From NCBI RefSeq assembly GCF_015291645.1, contig NZ_CP030056.1, positions 915,293 to 979,292 on the forward strand: a stretch of 64,000 nucleotides of DNA. The letters are read 5' to 3'. A program made the translations under genes and the position numbers. The notes under the pieces are model-generated. The model ran no database searches, had not been told where the DNA came from, and saw only the letters and a list, made by a program, of their open reading frames with translations. Within the stretch, counting starts at the first letter, position 1. Each line of letters begins with the position of its first letter. This stretch comes from Bradyrhizobium sp. CCBAU 53340. GTDB taxonomy: Bacteria > Pseudomonadota > Alphaproteobacteria > Rhizobiales > Xanthobacteraceae. Positions 1-9,463 of this stretch are shown here, piece by piece.

Positions 1-69
1 AGGTTGATATGGTTGCTATCGTGCGAGCAAGGCCAGGAAAAACAGACACCACATTGTGGTTTGGGCGGG

Positions 70-1272
70 CTATCCGAAAGCCTTTCTGCTTCGAGCCTCC
101 TGAATCGCCTGCTCCGAGAAGCCAAAGGAAGTCAGGACCTCCTCGGTAGCGGCACCGATCGGCGCGGGGTGAATCCGGACGGCTGGAGGTGTGCGTGAGA
201 GCCGGACTGGCAGTCCGGCGAGCGAAACGACTCCTCGCCCGGGTACCTCAACCTGCCACATGATGCCGTTTTGGCTTGCCTGAGGGTGGCTGATCGCTTC
301 TGGAATTTCATTCACAGGTGAGCAGAGCAGATCCACGGAAGCCAGACGATCGAGTACCTCCGAAGTGTTCAAGGTCATCAAAGCCGGCGCACAATATTCC
401 TGAATGGCGGTCAGATTTTCGATCTGCTTTTCGCGTGTAGCGAGTTCAGGCCGCGTGCTTATGTCCGGTAGATCGAGCGCCTGGCAAAGCAGGCCAAGCG
501 GGTTGTCGCGAAAGAGCATTACAACGGCTACCCAACCGTCCGCGGTCCTGACGAGCATCGCCTGACGCGTCCAGTCGGTTTTCACACCATAGATGCTCTC
601 GCTGGCGATTTCGCACAGCTGCATAGCGAGCGAAACATCGAACAGCGACGTCGACACCAGTTGTCCCCGGCCCGAGGTCTGGCGTTCGATGACGGCGGCA
701 AGAATGCCCTGGACGAGCGACATCGCCGCGCCATAGTCGACAATAGGAGAGTTCGTCAGCTGCGGAGGCTGGTGCTCCTGCAGTCCTCCCCGTGCCAACC
801 CGCTAAATGCCTGCGCCAGCATGTCCTGGCCCGGACGATCTGCAAGCGGACCTGTTTCCCCGAAACCAAACCCCGCAGCATAGATGAGACGGGGATTGCG
901 TGTGCTAAGATCCTTATAGCCGAGGCCCAGCCGCTCCATCACGCCGGGGCGGAAGTTGTGCATCAACACGTCAGCGCGGTCGACCAGGGTCAGCAAGATC
1001 TCAAAGGCGGCCGGGTTCTTCAAATCCAAGGCGAGTGTCCGCTTGTTTCTGCCCATCGCAGCGTAATACGCGCTCATCCCGCCGACGCGGGTGGCCTCAA
1101 AATCAAGCCCGCGCGTGATGTCACCTTGGGGACGTTCGATCTTGATGACGTCCGCGCCAAAATCCCCCAACACCTGTCCTGCAAGCGGCACCTGCATCAC
1201 CATGCCGACTTCCAGAACGATCAAGCCGTCAAGGGCGCCACGCGCTACGGAGGCAGTTGCTTTATCGCTCAC
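70..1272 (-). CDS. CoA-transferase family III (CaiB/BaiF type)
   Basis: Class III CoA-transferases move CoA between carboxylic acids in the cytoplasm. The N-terminal fold is seen in GLIVLEVGMVMQVPLAGQVL followed by GADVIKIERPQGD, and NKRTLALDLKNPAAFEILL is also typical of the family. The frame is open to 1332. A GTG at 1272 is preferred because it has AGGGAAAGG six bases upstream and starts just before the conserved region, giving about 400 aa, the usual family length. The motif at 1341-1363 then lies about 70 bases upstream. It diverges from an aldehyde dehydrogenase pseudogene. The acid substrate cannot be read from sequence. Confidence 0.88.
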   Translation of the reverse strand: MSDKATASVARGALDGLIVLEVGMVMQVPLAGQVLGDFGADVIKIERPQGDITRGLDFEATRVGGMSAYYAAMGRNKRTLALDLKNPAAFEILLTLVDRADVLMHNFRPGVMERLGLGYKDLSTRNPRLIYAAGFGFGETGPLADRPGQDMLAQAFSGLARGGLQEHQPPQLTNSPIVDYGAAMSLVQGILAAVIERQTSGRGQLVSTSLFDVSLAMQLCEIASESIYGVKTDWTRQAMLVRTADGWVAVVMLFRDNPLGLLCQALDLPDISTRPELATREKQIENLTAIQEYCAPALMTLNTSEVLDRLASVDLLCSPVNEIPEAISHPQASQNGIMWQVEVPGRGVVSLAGLPVRLSRTPPAVRIHPAPIGAATEEVLTSFGFSEQAIQEARSRKAFG

Positions 1273-1340
1273 GACAGGCCTTTCCCTCAGATTGGAACGC
1301 TCGATACTATGCCGCGCGATCGTCGCCGTCAAGATTACTA

Positions 1341-1363
1341 TATCCCATTATAAAATTGATATA
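1341..1363. promoter_or_regulatory. Putative MocR-type operator, copy A
   Basis: This AT-rich 23-bp element begins TATCCCATTA and ends ATTGATATA. It matches the reverse complement of the element at 9099-9121 at nearly every position. It lies between the CoA-transferase and the aldehyde dehydrogenase pseudogene. Related copies precede the MocR gene, the FAH-fold gene and the MFS gene. Assignment to the regulator at 3021-4376 is inference from its distribution. Confidence 0.55.
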
Positions 1364-1534
1364 TTGCAATGCGCTGCGAAACCGGCTTTGAATGCGATTG
1401 CCGAATCGAGGCGCCGAACAGGCGTTTGGGCCAGCACCTGCCGGAAAGGGGATCACTCCCTGCCGCCGAAAAGCAGGTGCCGACGCAGTTGGACGTCCTG
1501 AGACGTTCTGCAAGGCTTGGTGACGGGGGGCCTG

Positions 1535-2971
1535 ATGACGAAGAACTACATCGCCGGTGAATGGATTGCGGCAGCCAAGGCAGTCGCGAACATCAACCCG
1601 TCTGATACTCGCGACATCGTAGGCGAGTACGCCCAAGCCTCTGTAGAAGAGGCGAAGCGTGCGATCGATGCGGCCCATGGCGCCTTTCCGGCTTGGGCGC
1701 GTTCGACGATCCAGAGCCGCCACGACGTTCTGAAAGCCGTGGGTGACGAGATATTGGCCCGCAAGGACGAACTCGGACGCCTGCTCTCACGTGAGGAAGG
1801 AAAGACCTTGCCGGAGGGGATCGGCGAGGTCGCTCGCGCCGGCCAGATCTTCCATTTCTTCGCGGGTGAGTGCCTGAGGCTGAGCGGCGAGAAGCTGCTC
1901 TCCGTGCGAGCCGGCATAGACGTTGAGATGTCCCGCGAGCCGCTCGGCGATCACGCCATGGAATTTTCCTATGGCCATTCCGGCCTGGAAGATCGCCCCG
2001 GCACTGGCCTATGGCAACTCCGTCGTGTTCAAGCCTGCAGAACTGGTCCCCGCCTCGGCAAACGCCCTTTGCGACATCATTGCGCGCGCCGGCGTTCCCC
2101 CCGGCGTCTTCAACCTCGTCATGGGGAGCGGCTCGGTCGTGGGCGAAACAATGCTCGCCAGTACGAAGGTGGCCGCGATCTCCTTCACCGGCTCGTTGTC
2201 GACCGGCCGGCGCATTGCCCAAACCTGCATTTCTGCCGATCCCATGAAGAAGATGCAGTTGGAGATGGGGGGCAAGAATCCAATGGTGGTGCTCGACGAC
2301 GCCGACCTAAAGGTGGCCGTCGAATGCGCGATCAACAGCGCCTTCTTTTCGACCGGCCAGCGCTGCACGGCCTCATCTCGCCTCATCGTGACAGATGGCA
2401 TTTACGACGCCTTCCTGGCAGCTATCACGGAAAGGATGGATGCGCTGGTCGTGGATGACGCCTGCAAGCCAGGAACGCAGATTGGGCCGGTGGTTGATCA
2501 GAAGCAGCTGGAGCAAGACTTGATGTACATCCGCCTCGGCCAGGACGAGGGGGCCAAGCTCGTCGCTGGGGGCGAGCTATTGAAACGCGATGCGCCCGGT
2601 TTCTACTTGTCGCCCGCGCTGTTTGCAGAAGTCGACAATCGGATGCGGGTCGCGCGCGAAGAAATTTTCGGCCCGTGGCAGCACTGATCCGGGCGCGAAA
2701 TTATGACGAGGCCCTTGAGATCGCCAACGACACCCCATTCGGACTATCTTCCGGAATCTGCACCACAAGTCTGAACTATGCCAGCCATTTCAAGCGCAAC
2801 GCGGAGGCTGGCATGGTGATGGTCAACCTGCCGACGGCGGGCGTCGACTATCACGTGCCCTTCGGCGGCCGCAAAGGTTCGTCCTATGGATCACGTGAGC
2901 AAGGGCGCTACGCTGCAGAGTTCTATGCGACTGTGAAGACAGCCTATGCGTTTGATGGAGGTCCACCATGA
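1535..2971 (+). pseudogene. NAD(P)-dependent aldehyde dehydrogenase, frameshifted
   Basis: Three consecutive frames together make one ALDH. The N-terminal part starts MTKNYIAGEWIAAA (ATG 1535) and runs to SREPLG near 1940. There the text jumps to ITPWNFPMAIPAWKIAPALA in the next frame, with about four codons missing where the family has GVVGLITPWNFP. The middle part carries the NAD-fold signature (SFTGSLSTGRRIA), the catalytic Glu region (LEMGGKNPMVVL) and the catalytic Cys (FSTGQRCTASSR). At about 2677 one G is missing (EIFGP then VAALIRARNYDEA), shifting frame for the C-terminus. Similarity to succinate- or ketoglutarate-semialdehyde dehydrogenases is suggestive only. Both lesions should abolish function unless they are sequencing errors. 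Confidence 0.85.
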
Positions 2972-3020
2972 GCGTGATGGCGGCCGCCTGAAAGCGCCCG
3001 AGTTGAACAGTTCTGCACGT

Positions 3021-4376
3021 TCAGATGATTGACATGCTGGCTTCGTTGCCGACTTCGAGCGAAGCTGCGACCTGGCGGAGCGCCCATTCGAGATCTTCGA
3101 TGTTTTCGGGAACGCCGATCGATATCCTCAGCCCCGAGATCAAGGAGGGATCAACCACGAGCGCCGAGGGCGGCGTTGTGATGACGCCCCGTTGCAATGA
3201 ACGGGCTGCCACCTGTTGAGCAATGTCGCTTGGCAGGTCCATCCAGATGTGAAAGCTGGCCGGATGATCTGCACGTATATGCGGCCGGAGGATTTGGGAG
3301 GCAAGCTTCACGCGCTTCTTCGCCTCCTGGACCAGAGACTGCTTCACGCGCGCGGCTGTTCCCGTGCGGATCCATTCGGATACGATGAAGGTTGAAATCG
3401 GCGAGGCCATCCAGCAGGTCGCGCGCATAGATTGATGAATCTGCGAAAGATAAGGCTCGGGCGCGACGAGCATTCCGATGCGCAGACCCGGCGCCAGGCA
3501 CTTCGACAGCGTATTGACATAGAAGGTCCGCTCCGGCGCCAATGAGGCGAGCGGCTCGCTGGTCTCGTCCAGGAAGCCGTATGCGTCATCTTCGATGATC
3601 AGGATGTCCCGCTTACGCGCGATCCGCACGATCTCTCGCCGGCGTGCCGCGCTCATGATTCTCGCGGTTGGGCTCTGGATGGTGGGAATAGCAAAAAGCA
3701 CCCGCGCTGCCCCGCTTGCCGCCGCTTTGTCGAAAGCGCCCGGCAGCAATCCTTCGCCATCCATCGGCAGCCCGATAAGGTCGAGCTTTGCGAAATGAGC
3801 ATAGGACTTCATGCCGTGATAAGTGCCGGCCTCGACGAAGACTTTGTCACCAGGCTGGCAGATCGAGCTGAAGGTCAGCGCTATCCCGTGCTGTGCTCCA
3901 TTCGTAATAACGAGGTTGTCCGGATTGGCTTCGAAGCCCGATTGACGAAATAGGCCGGCGAGCTGGGCCCGGTGTTCGGCAACACCAGAGTGGGAGAGGT
4001 ATCCCACGTAGTCGGAGATGTCAGCCGTTGGAAACGTAGATGGGCTCTCAGCTAGCACCTTGGGCAGTAACGCCGGCCCTGGGATGTTGAGGCTGAGATC
4101 GACAACCTTGCCACCGGACGCAGGGGTCGGCCTCTGTGACGCGACAAACGTCCCGCGGCCGACGTGCCCCAGAAGCAGGCCGCGCCGTTGACCTTCTGCA
4201 TAGGCCTTGATGACCGTTCCGACGCTGAGGCCGATCTCCTCTGCCAAATCACGCTGGGTAGGCAGCCTTGTTCCTGCCGCAAGAGTTCCTGCCGCGATGT
4301 CGTGTTCGATGGCCTCGACGAGCCGGACGAACAGGGGAGCGGTGCCAGCCCGCAGGTGAGGGTGCCATTTCTGCAT
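3021..4376 (-). CDS. MocR/PdxR-type regulator (GntR helix-turn-helix fused to PLP aminotransferase fold)
   Basis: The N-terminal winged helix covers about residues 10-80: PLFVRLVEAIEHDIAAGTL, then LPTQRDLAEEIGLSVGTVIKAYAE. The remainder is a type I aminotransferase fold with NGAQHGIALTF, the Asp motif IIEDDAYGFLDE and the PLP lysine motif TLSKCLAPGLRIGM. Length 451 aa is standard for the MocR subfamily. The fold usually works as an effector or PLP sensor rather than as an enzyme. It is convergent with the ALDH pseudogene and co-directional with the FAH-fold gene. A half-copy of the recurrent AT-rich motif lies just upstream, suggesting autoregulation and control of its neighbours. The rhizopine regulator MocR belongs to this class, but orthology is not claimed. 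Confidence 0.9.
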   Translation of the reverse strand: MQKWHPHLRAGTAPLFVRLVEAIEHDIAAGTLAAGTRLPTQRDLAEEIGLSVGTVIKAYAEGQRRGLLLGHVGRGTFVASQRPTPASGGKVVDLSLNIPGPALLPKVLAESPSTFPTADISDYVGYLSHSGVAEHRAQLAGLFRQSGFEANPDNLVITNGAQHGIALTFSSICQPGDKVFVEAGTYHGMKSYAHFAKLDLIGLPMDGEGLLPGAFDKAAASGAARVLFAIPTIQSPTARIMSAARRREIVRIARKRDILIIEDDAYGFLDETSEPLASLAPERTFYVNTLSKCLAPGLRIGMLVAPEPYLSQIHQSMRATCWMASPISTFIVSEWIRTGTAARVKQSLVQEAKKRVKLASQILRPHIRADHPASFHIWMDLPSDIAQQVAARSLQRGVITTPPSALVVDPSLISGLRISIGVPENIEDLEWALRQVAASLEVGNEASMSII

Positions 4377-4410
4377 TTTGATTGCTTATCTCAGAATACC
4401 GCGCTTTCGC

Positions 4411-4433
4411 TATCCCAATTTTTGGTCCACCAG
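4411..4433. promoter_or_regulatory. Putative MocR-type operator, partial copy C
   Basis: TATCCCAATTTTT matches the left half of the element at 1341 and 9099, but the right half is degenerate. It lies about 35 bases upstream of the MocR gene start, where an autoregulatory site would be expected. Confidence 0.35.
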
Positions 4434-4440
4434 ATCAAGC

Positions 4441-5442
4441 TCATAGCGGCCGCACCCTCACGATCTCTGTTTGCTTTTCCTCGATGAGCGAGTTGCGCAA
4501 TGGCCGCCCGAAAGCCGGAGATTCGATCTCGAAAGCGTCACCGCCGCGCAGCTTGACGCCGGCCGAAAAGCTTAAGGCGCTCGCGCCGAAGAAATAGACG
4601 TGGACGTCGCCGGGCCGACGAAACGCGCGGTATTTGAAGTGATGGTGCTCAAGATTCTCAATGGAATGAGACATGTTGTTCTCGCCCGAGATAAAGCTTC
4701 CGGACCAGATCGCTTCGCCAGCTCGCAAGACGCGGACCGTTCCGGATACCTCGTCCGGAAGATCGCCCACGAGGAGTTCGGGACCATAGGAGCACTGGCG
4801 CAGCTTTGAATGAGCAAGGTAGAGGTAGTTTCGCTGCTCCATCACATGATCGGAGTATTCGTTGCCGAGGCAGAAGCCGACACGCAGTACGTCGCCTCCC
4901 TCGCCAATGACGTAAAGCCCTACAATTTCGGCCTCCTCGCCCCCGTCTTCAGCATAGGACGGCAACGTGAGGGGTTGCTCAGGTGCGACTGCCCAGGAGC
5001 CATCACCCTTATAGGCCCACTCTGGCTGGACCCCGATGGATCCCGGCGGAGGCTTTCCACCGTCCAGGCCAAGCTTGAACATCCGCATTGAATCGGAAAG
5101 TTCGCCTGCGGCCAATTTCGCGTGCATGGCGTCGCGCGACTCGGCGCTACCGAGGTGCGTAAGTCCAGTCACCGCGATCATGCAACGCGAAGGATCAGCG
5201 TGGTCGAGAGGCGGCAACAGCCGCTTCTCGCGGATGATCGCATCGTAATCGACCTTCTCTCCGAAGCCGCACCTTTGGACGCATTCGGCAAGCGATAGCC
5301 GGGAGCGGGCTGCCTCCAAGGCTAATTCGCGTACACTTGTCCGATTGTTCACGAGCACAGGGACCCCGTCGCCCGCCTGGAGCGCAGCGACATGACGAGA
5401 ACCGTTCAGAGATACAAATTGGATGAGGCGCACGAGATCCAT
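4441..5442 (-). CDS. Fumarylacetoacetate-hydrolase-fold protein (AraD1-like)
   Basis: The C-terminal half has the FAH fold: EAEIVGLYVIGEGGDVLRVG, LGNEYSDHVMEQRNYLYLAH, LRQCSYGPELLVGDLPDEV and the terminal GDAFEIESPAFGRPLRN. FAH-fold enzymes hydrolyse C-C bonds of acylpyruvates or dehydrate sugar acids. The closest recollection is the AraD1 family associated with sugar-acid catabolism. The frame is open to 5490. The internal ATG at 5442 (MDLVRLIQF) is preferred because the conserved region begins there, giving about 333 aa. An operator-like half site lies at 5488-5503. The neighbourhood (GH88, carrier, dehydrogenase) fits sugar-acid degradation, which is inference. Confidence 0.8.
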   Translation of the reverse strand: MDLVRLIQFVSLNGSRHVAALQAGDGVPVLVNNRTSVRELALEAARSRLSLAECVQRCGFGEKVDYDAIIREKRLLPPLDHADPSRCMIAVTGLTHLGSAESRDAMHAKLAAGELSDSMRMFKLGLDGGKPPPGSIGVQPEWAYKGDGSWAVAPEQPLTLPSYAEDGGEEAEIVGLYVIGEGGDVLRVGFCLGNEYSDHVMEQRNYLYLAHSKLRQCSYGPELLVGDLPDEVSGTVRVLRAGEAIWSGSFISGENNMSHSIENLEHHHFKYRAFRRPGDVHVYFFGASALSFSAGVKLRGGDAFEIESPAFGRPLRNSLIEEKQTEIVRVRPL

Positions 5443-5487
5443 TCCAGGTGAGAGCCAGCCGCGCTGATTGCGGCAAAGCCAGACTGA

Positions 5488-5503
5488 CATTCAAATTGAG
5501 ATA
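5488..5503. promoter_or_regulatory. Putative MocR-type operator, copy E
   Basis: On the minus strand this reads TATCTCAATTTGAATG, close to the TATCCCAATTTCAGAT of the copy at 9099-9121. It is about 45 bases upstream of the preferred start of the FAH-fold gene. Confidence 0.4.
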
Positions 5504-5596
5504 GGTCAATGTGCTTGGCTAATCGGGGGTGCCAATATTTCATGAGCGATTTCAGTCGTATAGATGTATCAATCCTTCAGCTAGAATGATGGCTAC

Positions 5597-5629
5597 CAGA
5601 TTGATATATCCTAATTGTATTTGAGATAG
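5597..5629. promoter_or_regulatory. Putative MocR-type operator, overlapping copies D
   Basis: Two overlapping motif-like stretches occur: CAGATTGATATA (5597-5608), identical to the right half of the element at 9099, and TATCCTAATTG...GAGATAG from 5607, close to a whole element. Another half (TATCAATC) is at 5567-5574. They lie between the divergent FAH-fold and MFS genes and could serve both. Confidence 0.45.
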
Positions 5630-6306
5630 TCTATTGCTTGACATTGGCCCGTCATTGTGATGGTCTCGCTCGATATTGGGCTAGTGCACAGAGATGCCGG
5701 CCGTCATGGGAGACGAAGCGGTGGAGGCGATTTACTGGTTTCATGGGAGGAGCGGCTGGGCTGGCGATATTGCAGTCCATGCCAAGCTTCTCGCCAGCCC
5801 GCGCCCTTTACAACCATCCCTCTCGCGCTCGCGCGAGCCCCTTTGTCTTTCCGCGCAAGTCCTTGTGATCCAAGCGGCGGCCCCGAGACGATCTCATCAT
5901 TCACCTTTTCCAGGTCAGTTCGGCTTACGTAAGCAGATACTCGATCAGCTCGCATCGTTTGCGCGGAAAAGTAGGAAACGTTCGCCTCGCCAAGCCGAGC
6001 GGACGTCTCAGCGCGGAGGAGTTTGTCCGCCTGCCTTGAATCGAAAAACTTAAGCGTCCCGCAGAAGGGCGCATTGCTACAGGAGGGACCATGGAGTTGG
6101 GACATAAGCCCGCCCGCGGGCTGTTACACAGACGATTGGAATGAAGGAAGCCCGATCAGCTGCCTTCGATCGCGCCAGCGTCCATTTACGGGCGTGCCGC
6201 CAGAAATCTCAGCGCCTTGAGCAGGCCAACAAGCGACAGGCCGGCGCGCATTCGCGCTTGCCGCGCAAGGCTTAAGCAGTCTTACCCAATGAGCGGAAGC
6301 AGACCC
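5630..6306. other. Long leader before the MFS gene, no gene recognised
   Basis: About 680 bases separate the operator-like cluster from the MFS start. Open frames here show no recognisable domain. TTGACA at 5638-5643 could be part of a promoter -35 element, but no convincing -10 partner is assigned. Confidence 0.4.
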
Positions 6307-7629
6307 ATGCAAACAATGGCCCAACCTTCTATCGATTTCATTCAGCCCGAGAAGCAAGTTGCAACGAGATCAATGACTATTGGTCTGGGCGGAGGCGTCG
6401 CGCTGGAGTGGTATGACTGGCAAGTCTACGGCTTCATGGCGGCTTTTCTATCTCCCCACTTCTTCCCTTCAAATGACCCGGTCGTTTCGCTGCTGGGAGC
6501 ATTTGCCGTATTTGGAGCCGGATTCATTGCGCGGCCTCTGGGAGCGGCTTTGCTTGGTCCTATCGCAGATCGCATCAGCCATAAACGCGTCATGATGATC
6601 GCTGTTACGGTCATGGCGCTATCTTCGTTCCTGATTGCGATCTTGCCGGCTCATAAGGACATCGGGACCCTTGCCACTGCAGCGCTGGTCATTCTTCGAC
6701 TGATGCAAGGGCTTGCCACTGGCGCAGAGGCGGGCGTCGCCAATGCAATCGCCATCGAGTTGGCACCACCAGGTGAGGAGGGGCGGTATCTCGGCTTGAT
6801 CAACGGTACATTCATCATGTTGGGTTCGATCGGAGCAAGCCTCGTCGCTTTTCTGGTGAGCGCGGCCGTCGCCCCCGAGGTCATGCGCGAGTGGGCTTGG
6901 CGAGTGCCGTTTGCGGTCGGAGGCCTGCTTGGCGTCCTCATCTTCTTCCTGCGCCAAGCAATCCCGGAAACATTGATCGCCCGCGCTATGCATCATGACG
7001 AGATGTCGCGCGTTCAGAAAACCACCGGCGGCGTTTGGAAGGCGCTCTGGAATGTGCGACTGTCGCTTCTGGCCGTGATTTTGGTGATCGGCTCGGTGCA
7101 GCTCGCCAACTACACGTACAACGTGGGCCTGCCCAACATCGCCAATGGTGTTTTCAAGGAAAACAGCACGTGGGTGTACGGCATCCTGACCCTCATGGGA
7201 TTTTGCTGGATGGTCTTTTCACCTGCCATCGGTGCGTTTGCAGACAAGATAAAGCCCTCGCGCGCGTTCATCTTGATGCGCCTTCTGCTCATCCCAGCAT
7301 TCTTCCTGACGCTGCTCTATTCACACCAAAGCCTTCTGACCTACGCCATGGTGATGCTGGTTGGCGGGGCCATGGTGGGCTGCAATATGGCTCTCTACAA
7401 CTTCATAGCCACAACCTTGATGCCGCGCACAGTGAGAACGACAGGCGTCGCCCTTGGTTACGCAATCGGTGTGACAATTTTCGGCGGTACCACGCCCTAC
7501 CTGCTGGTATGGTTGCAACGCGAGGACATGGCATGGATGTTCCCAATCTACGGGTCGCTCGTCGCTTTGCTCAGCGTGGTCGTATATCAGATCGCTAAAA
7601 AGCGCGGCTGCATCTATGTAGGCGAGTGA
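6307..7629 (+). CDS. MFS transporter, metabolite:H+ symporter-like
   Basis: This is a twelve-helix inner-membrane carrier. Near the N-terminus is the metabolite:H+ symporter hallmark GGVALEWYDWQVYGF. Loop 2-3 has ARPLGAALLGPIADRISHKR, the MFS A-motif with conserved G, D and R. GLATGAEAGVANAIAIELAP precedes the next helix pair. ATG 6307 is chosen over the upstream in-frame codon at 6217 because GGAAG lies seven bases before it and the protein is then about 440 aa, normal for the family. The candidate operators at 5597-5629 are upstream. Substrate is unknown; a sugar acid or dicarboxylate would fit the neighbours. Confidence 0.85.
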   Translation: MQTMAQPSIDFIQPEKQVATRSMTIGLGGGVALEWYDWQVYGFMAAFLSPHFFPSNDPVVSLLGAFAVFGAGFIARPLGAALLGPIADRISHKRVMMIAVTVMALSSFLIAILPAHKDIGTLATAALVILRLMQGLATGAEAGVANAIAIELAPPGEEGRYLGLINGTFIMLGSIGASLVAFLVSAAVAPEVMREWAWRVPFAVGGLLGVLIFFLRQAIPETLIARAMHHDEMSRVQKTTGGVWKALWNVRLSLLAVILVIGSVQLANYTYNVGLPNIANGVFKENSTWVYGILTLMGFCWMVFSPAIGAFADKIKPSRAFILMRLLLIPAFFLTLLYSHQSLLTYAMVMLVGGAMVGCNMALYNFIATTLMPRTVRTTGVALGYAIGVTIFGGTTPYLLVWLQREDMAWMFPIYGSLVALLSVVVYQIAKKRGCIYVGE

Positions 7630-7649
7630 TAACAGTCTTGTTAGGGCAC

Positions 7650-7687
7650 TCCAGAGAGGTCCGGCCGATCGGCGGCTCCCCTCTGGA
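7650..7687 (+). terminator. Possible terminator hairpin after the MFS gene
   Basis: TCCAGAGAGG (7650-7659) pairs with the downstream arm CCCCTCTGGA (7678-7687), 20 bases after the MFS stop codon. No clear T-run follows, so an intrinsic terminator is only possible. Confidence 0.3.
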
Positions 7688-7857
7688 AAGGCAATGGTCT
7701 CAGTGGAACAGCGGCTGAACAAGAAACCCTTGATCTCTCCAGCCGTCAAATGCGCCCCTAGGTCCGTTCCAAGCCGCTTTAAGGATTTCGGCCGGGGTAA
7801 CGCGAGAGTGACACAGAGAGCGCTCGCCGCTGGCCTTCGCCAGCAGCGAGTGCCATT

Positions 7858-9012
7858 TTAGATTTCTTCAGGCCGCAACCTGCCGGTTAGCAAATGAAGC
7901 GCCTCGAACAAGTAGTAGCTACCAAAGATCAATTCGGCATTACTGACGTAGTCCTCGGCTCTCGAATCCCCGCGCTTGTTGAAGCATCCTTCCACCAGCA
8001 TGCCGGCTGGACGGCTATCGTTCTTATGAACCGGAGTGAGATATCGTTCGACCAGCGCCAAAGCGGTGCGTTCTCCGGCGCTACGGTATTGCCGCCGCTT
8101 ACTGTCAGTCGGCGCAATCGAGCTCAATTTTAGAAGAGCCGATGCCATAAAAGCGGTCGCCGCAGTGTCCCGCTCGACGTTGGGCGCTTTAGGAGCGTCA
8201 AAATCCCAGTACGACACGCAATCATCTGGCACATGGGCGAGCCACCAGTCGGCCCCGTTCATGGCGGCTTGACGCCATCGCTCCTCTCCGCCGCCGGAAA
8301 AGTAGCTGATCGTCGAGCACACCACGCCCCACGCCTGTGCTCTTGCCCAAACGCTGTTCTCGCTGAAGCCCTTGTGTGTGTAGCGTCGGAGAACCTTGCC
8401 GGTCTCGGGATCGAGGGAGGAGGACTGGATGAAGGATCCGTCCTCACGCTGATGGACGGTCAGAACTTTATCCGTATGATTGGCAGCCACTTCGCGCATC
8501 GCGCGGTCGTCTAGAGTTCGAGCGGCCCAAAACAGCAGCAATGAGACGACCAAACTGTCGACGCTGCTTGCAGTGGCTCCCACGTCAGCGCCCTCCTCGG
8601 CATTCGCGCCAAGGGGCACAAGACCAAGGTGATGGTTGTAGCGTTGCTTCAGATCTCGTGCCGCCGCAAGGCCGAGCGTCCGCGCGCGGTGACTTCCGGT
8701 GAGCAGCGAACCCAGTCCGGCCCCGTAATAGAAGGTCGCAGCCTTGAACGCGGTATCGGCCGAGACGCGCGGTTCAAGACGCTCGCAACCTCGTTCTGCA
8801 AGATCTCTGAAGCGCTCGCCGCCGTTACTCCGCGAGGCAAGCCAAAGCATCCCCAGCCAATAGCCGCCGGTCCAGTCTCCGTTTGAAGTTGTCGTCCAGG
8901 TGCCGCTCTCCGGATCTGCCCAATGTGGATAGGCGTCGCCAACTTGTTGAGCTGTATTCTCGATCCGCCGCATCATACGTGCGATCGCTTCTTCCCAGTC
9001 TATGCTCATCAA
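7858..9012 (-). CDS. Glycoside hydrolase family 88 (unsaturated glucuronyl hydrolase)
   Basis: GH88 enzymes hydrate the C4-C5 double bond of unsaturated uronic acids released by polysaccharide lyases and so free the sugar. Family landmarks are DWTGGYWLGMLWLA near residue 50, the DVGATASSVDSLVVS region around residue 145 and SENSVWARAQAWGV around residue 218. Length 384 aa is typical. No signal peptide is apparent, so it is probably cytoplasmic and acts on imported oligosaccharides. It is transcribed alone on the minus strand, with one of the two best-conserved operator copies about 90 bases upstream. Together with the carrier and FAH-fold enzyme it suggests uronate degradation. Confidence 0.87.
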   Translation of the reverse strand: MMSIDWEEAIARMMRRIENTAQQVGDAYPHWADPESGTWTTTSNGDWTGGYWLGMLWLASRSNGGERFRDLAERGCERLEPRVSADTAFKAATFYYGAGLGSLLTGSHRARTLGLAAARDLKQRYNHHLGLVPLGANAEEGADVGATASSVDSLVVSLLLFWAARTLDDRAMREVAANHTDKVLTVHQREDGSFIQSSSLDPETGKVLRRYTHKGFSENSVWARAQAWGVVCSTISYFSGGGEERWRQAAMNGADWWLAHVPDDCVSYWDFDAPKAPNVERDTAATAFMASALLKLSSIAPTDSKRRQYRSAGERTALALVERYLTPVHKNDSRPAGMLVEGCFNKRGDSRAEDYVSNAELIFGSYYLFEALHLLTGRLRPEEI

Positions 9013-9098
9013 AGCTCCTCGTGAAAATGCAGGATGGTTCCACCTGAAAGCGGGTTCTCACCATTGCTTCACTTGAGAGCTTCTCATGATTATTGCAT

Positions 9099-9121
9099 TA
9101 TATCAATCTGAAATTGGGATA
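9099..9121. promoter_or_regulatory. Putative MocR-type operator, copy B
   Basis: On the minus strand this begins TATCCCAATTTCAG and ends ATTGATATA. It aligns over all 23 positions with copy A at 1341-1363. It sits about 90 bases upstream of the GH88 start codon. Confidence 0.55.
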
Positions 9122-9463
9122 GTGTATTTGCTCAACGAGGTAGGTCTTGCTACATTCAATCGGGCTCCCAGCGTGATGCCGCCAGGTCCCGAAAAGCAGC
9201 GCATGATGTTCAGCGCGGTATCAAAGTAGTCTGCGTTTGCTTGCAGGGATATTGGCGCACAGTGGAGCGCTGGCGCGCCGGCCCGAAGTTGATCTATCGA
9301 TCGAGCCTTCTCAACGGTCGTCCTGGCTCGACAAACGCCGCATCCAGCCTCTGACGAGGGATTGCCGCTACGCCCAATGGGCGAGCATTCGGTAGCCCGC
9401 GTGGCGCATGTCCTTTTGCCAGGTGACTTGCTTGCCGGGTGACCTGCGCCGCGGCAGTAGTCA
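9122..9463. other. Intergenic stretch, no gene recognised
   Basis: About 340 bases lie between the GH88 upstream region and the end of the reductase gene. No open frame with recognisable domains and no clear terminator is visible. Confidence 0.4.

Noticed and set aside
661..1353. Plus-strand frame of 230 codons opposite the CoA-transferase
   Set aside because: It is a shadow of the conserved minus-strand gene and has no domain or ribosome-binding site.
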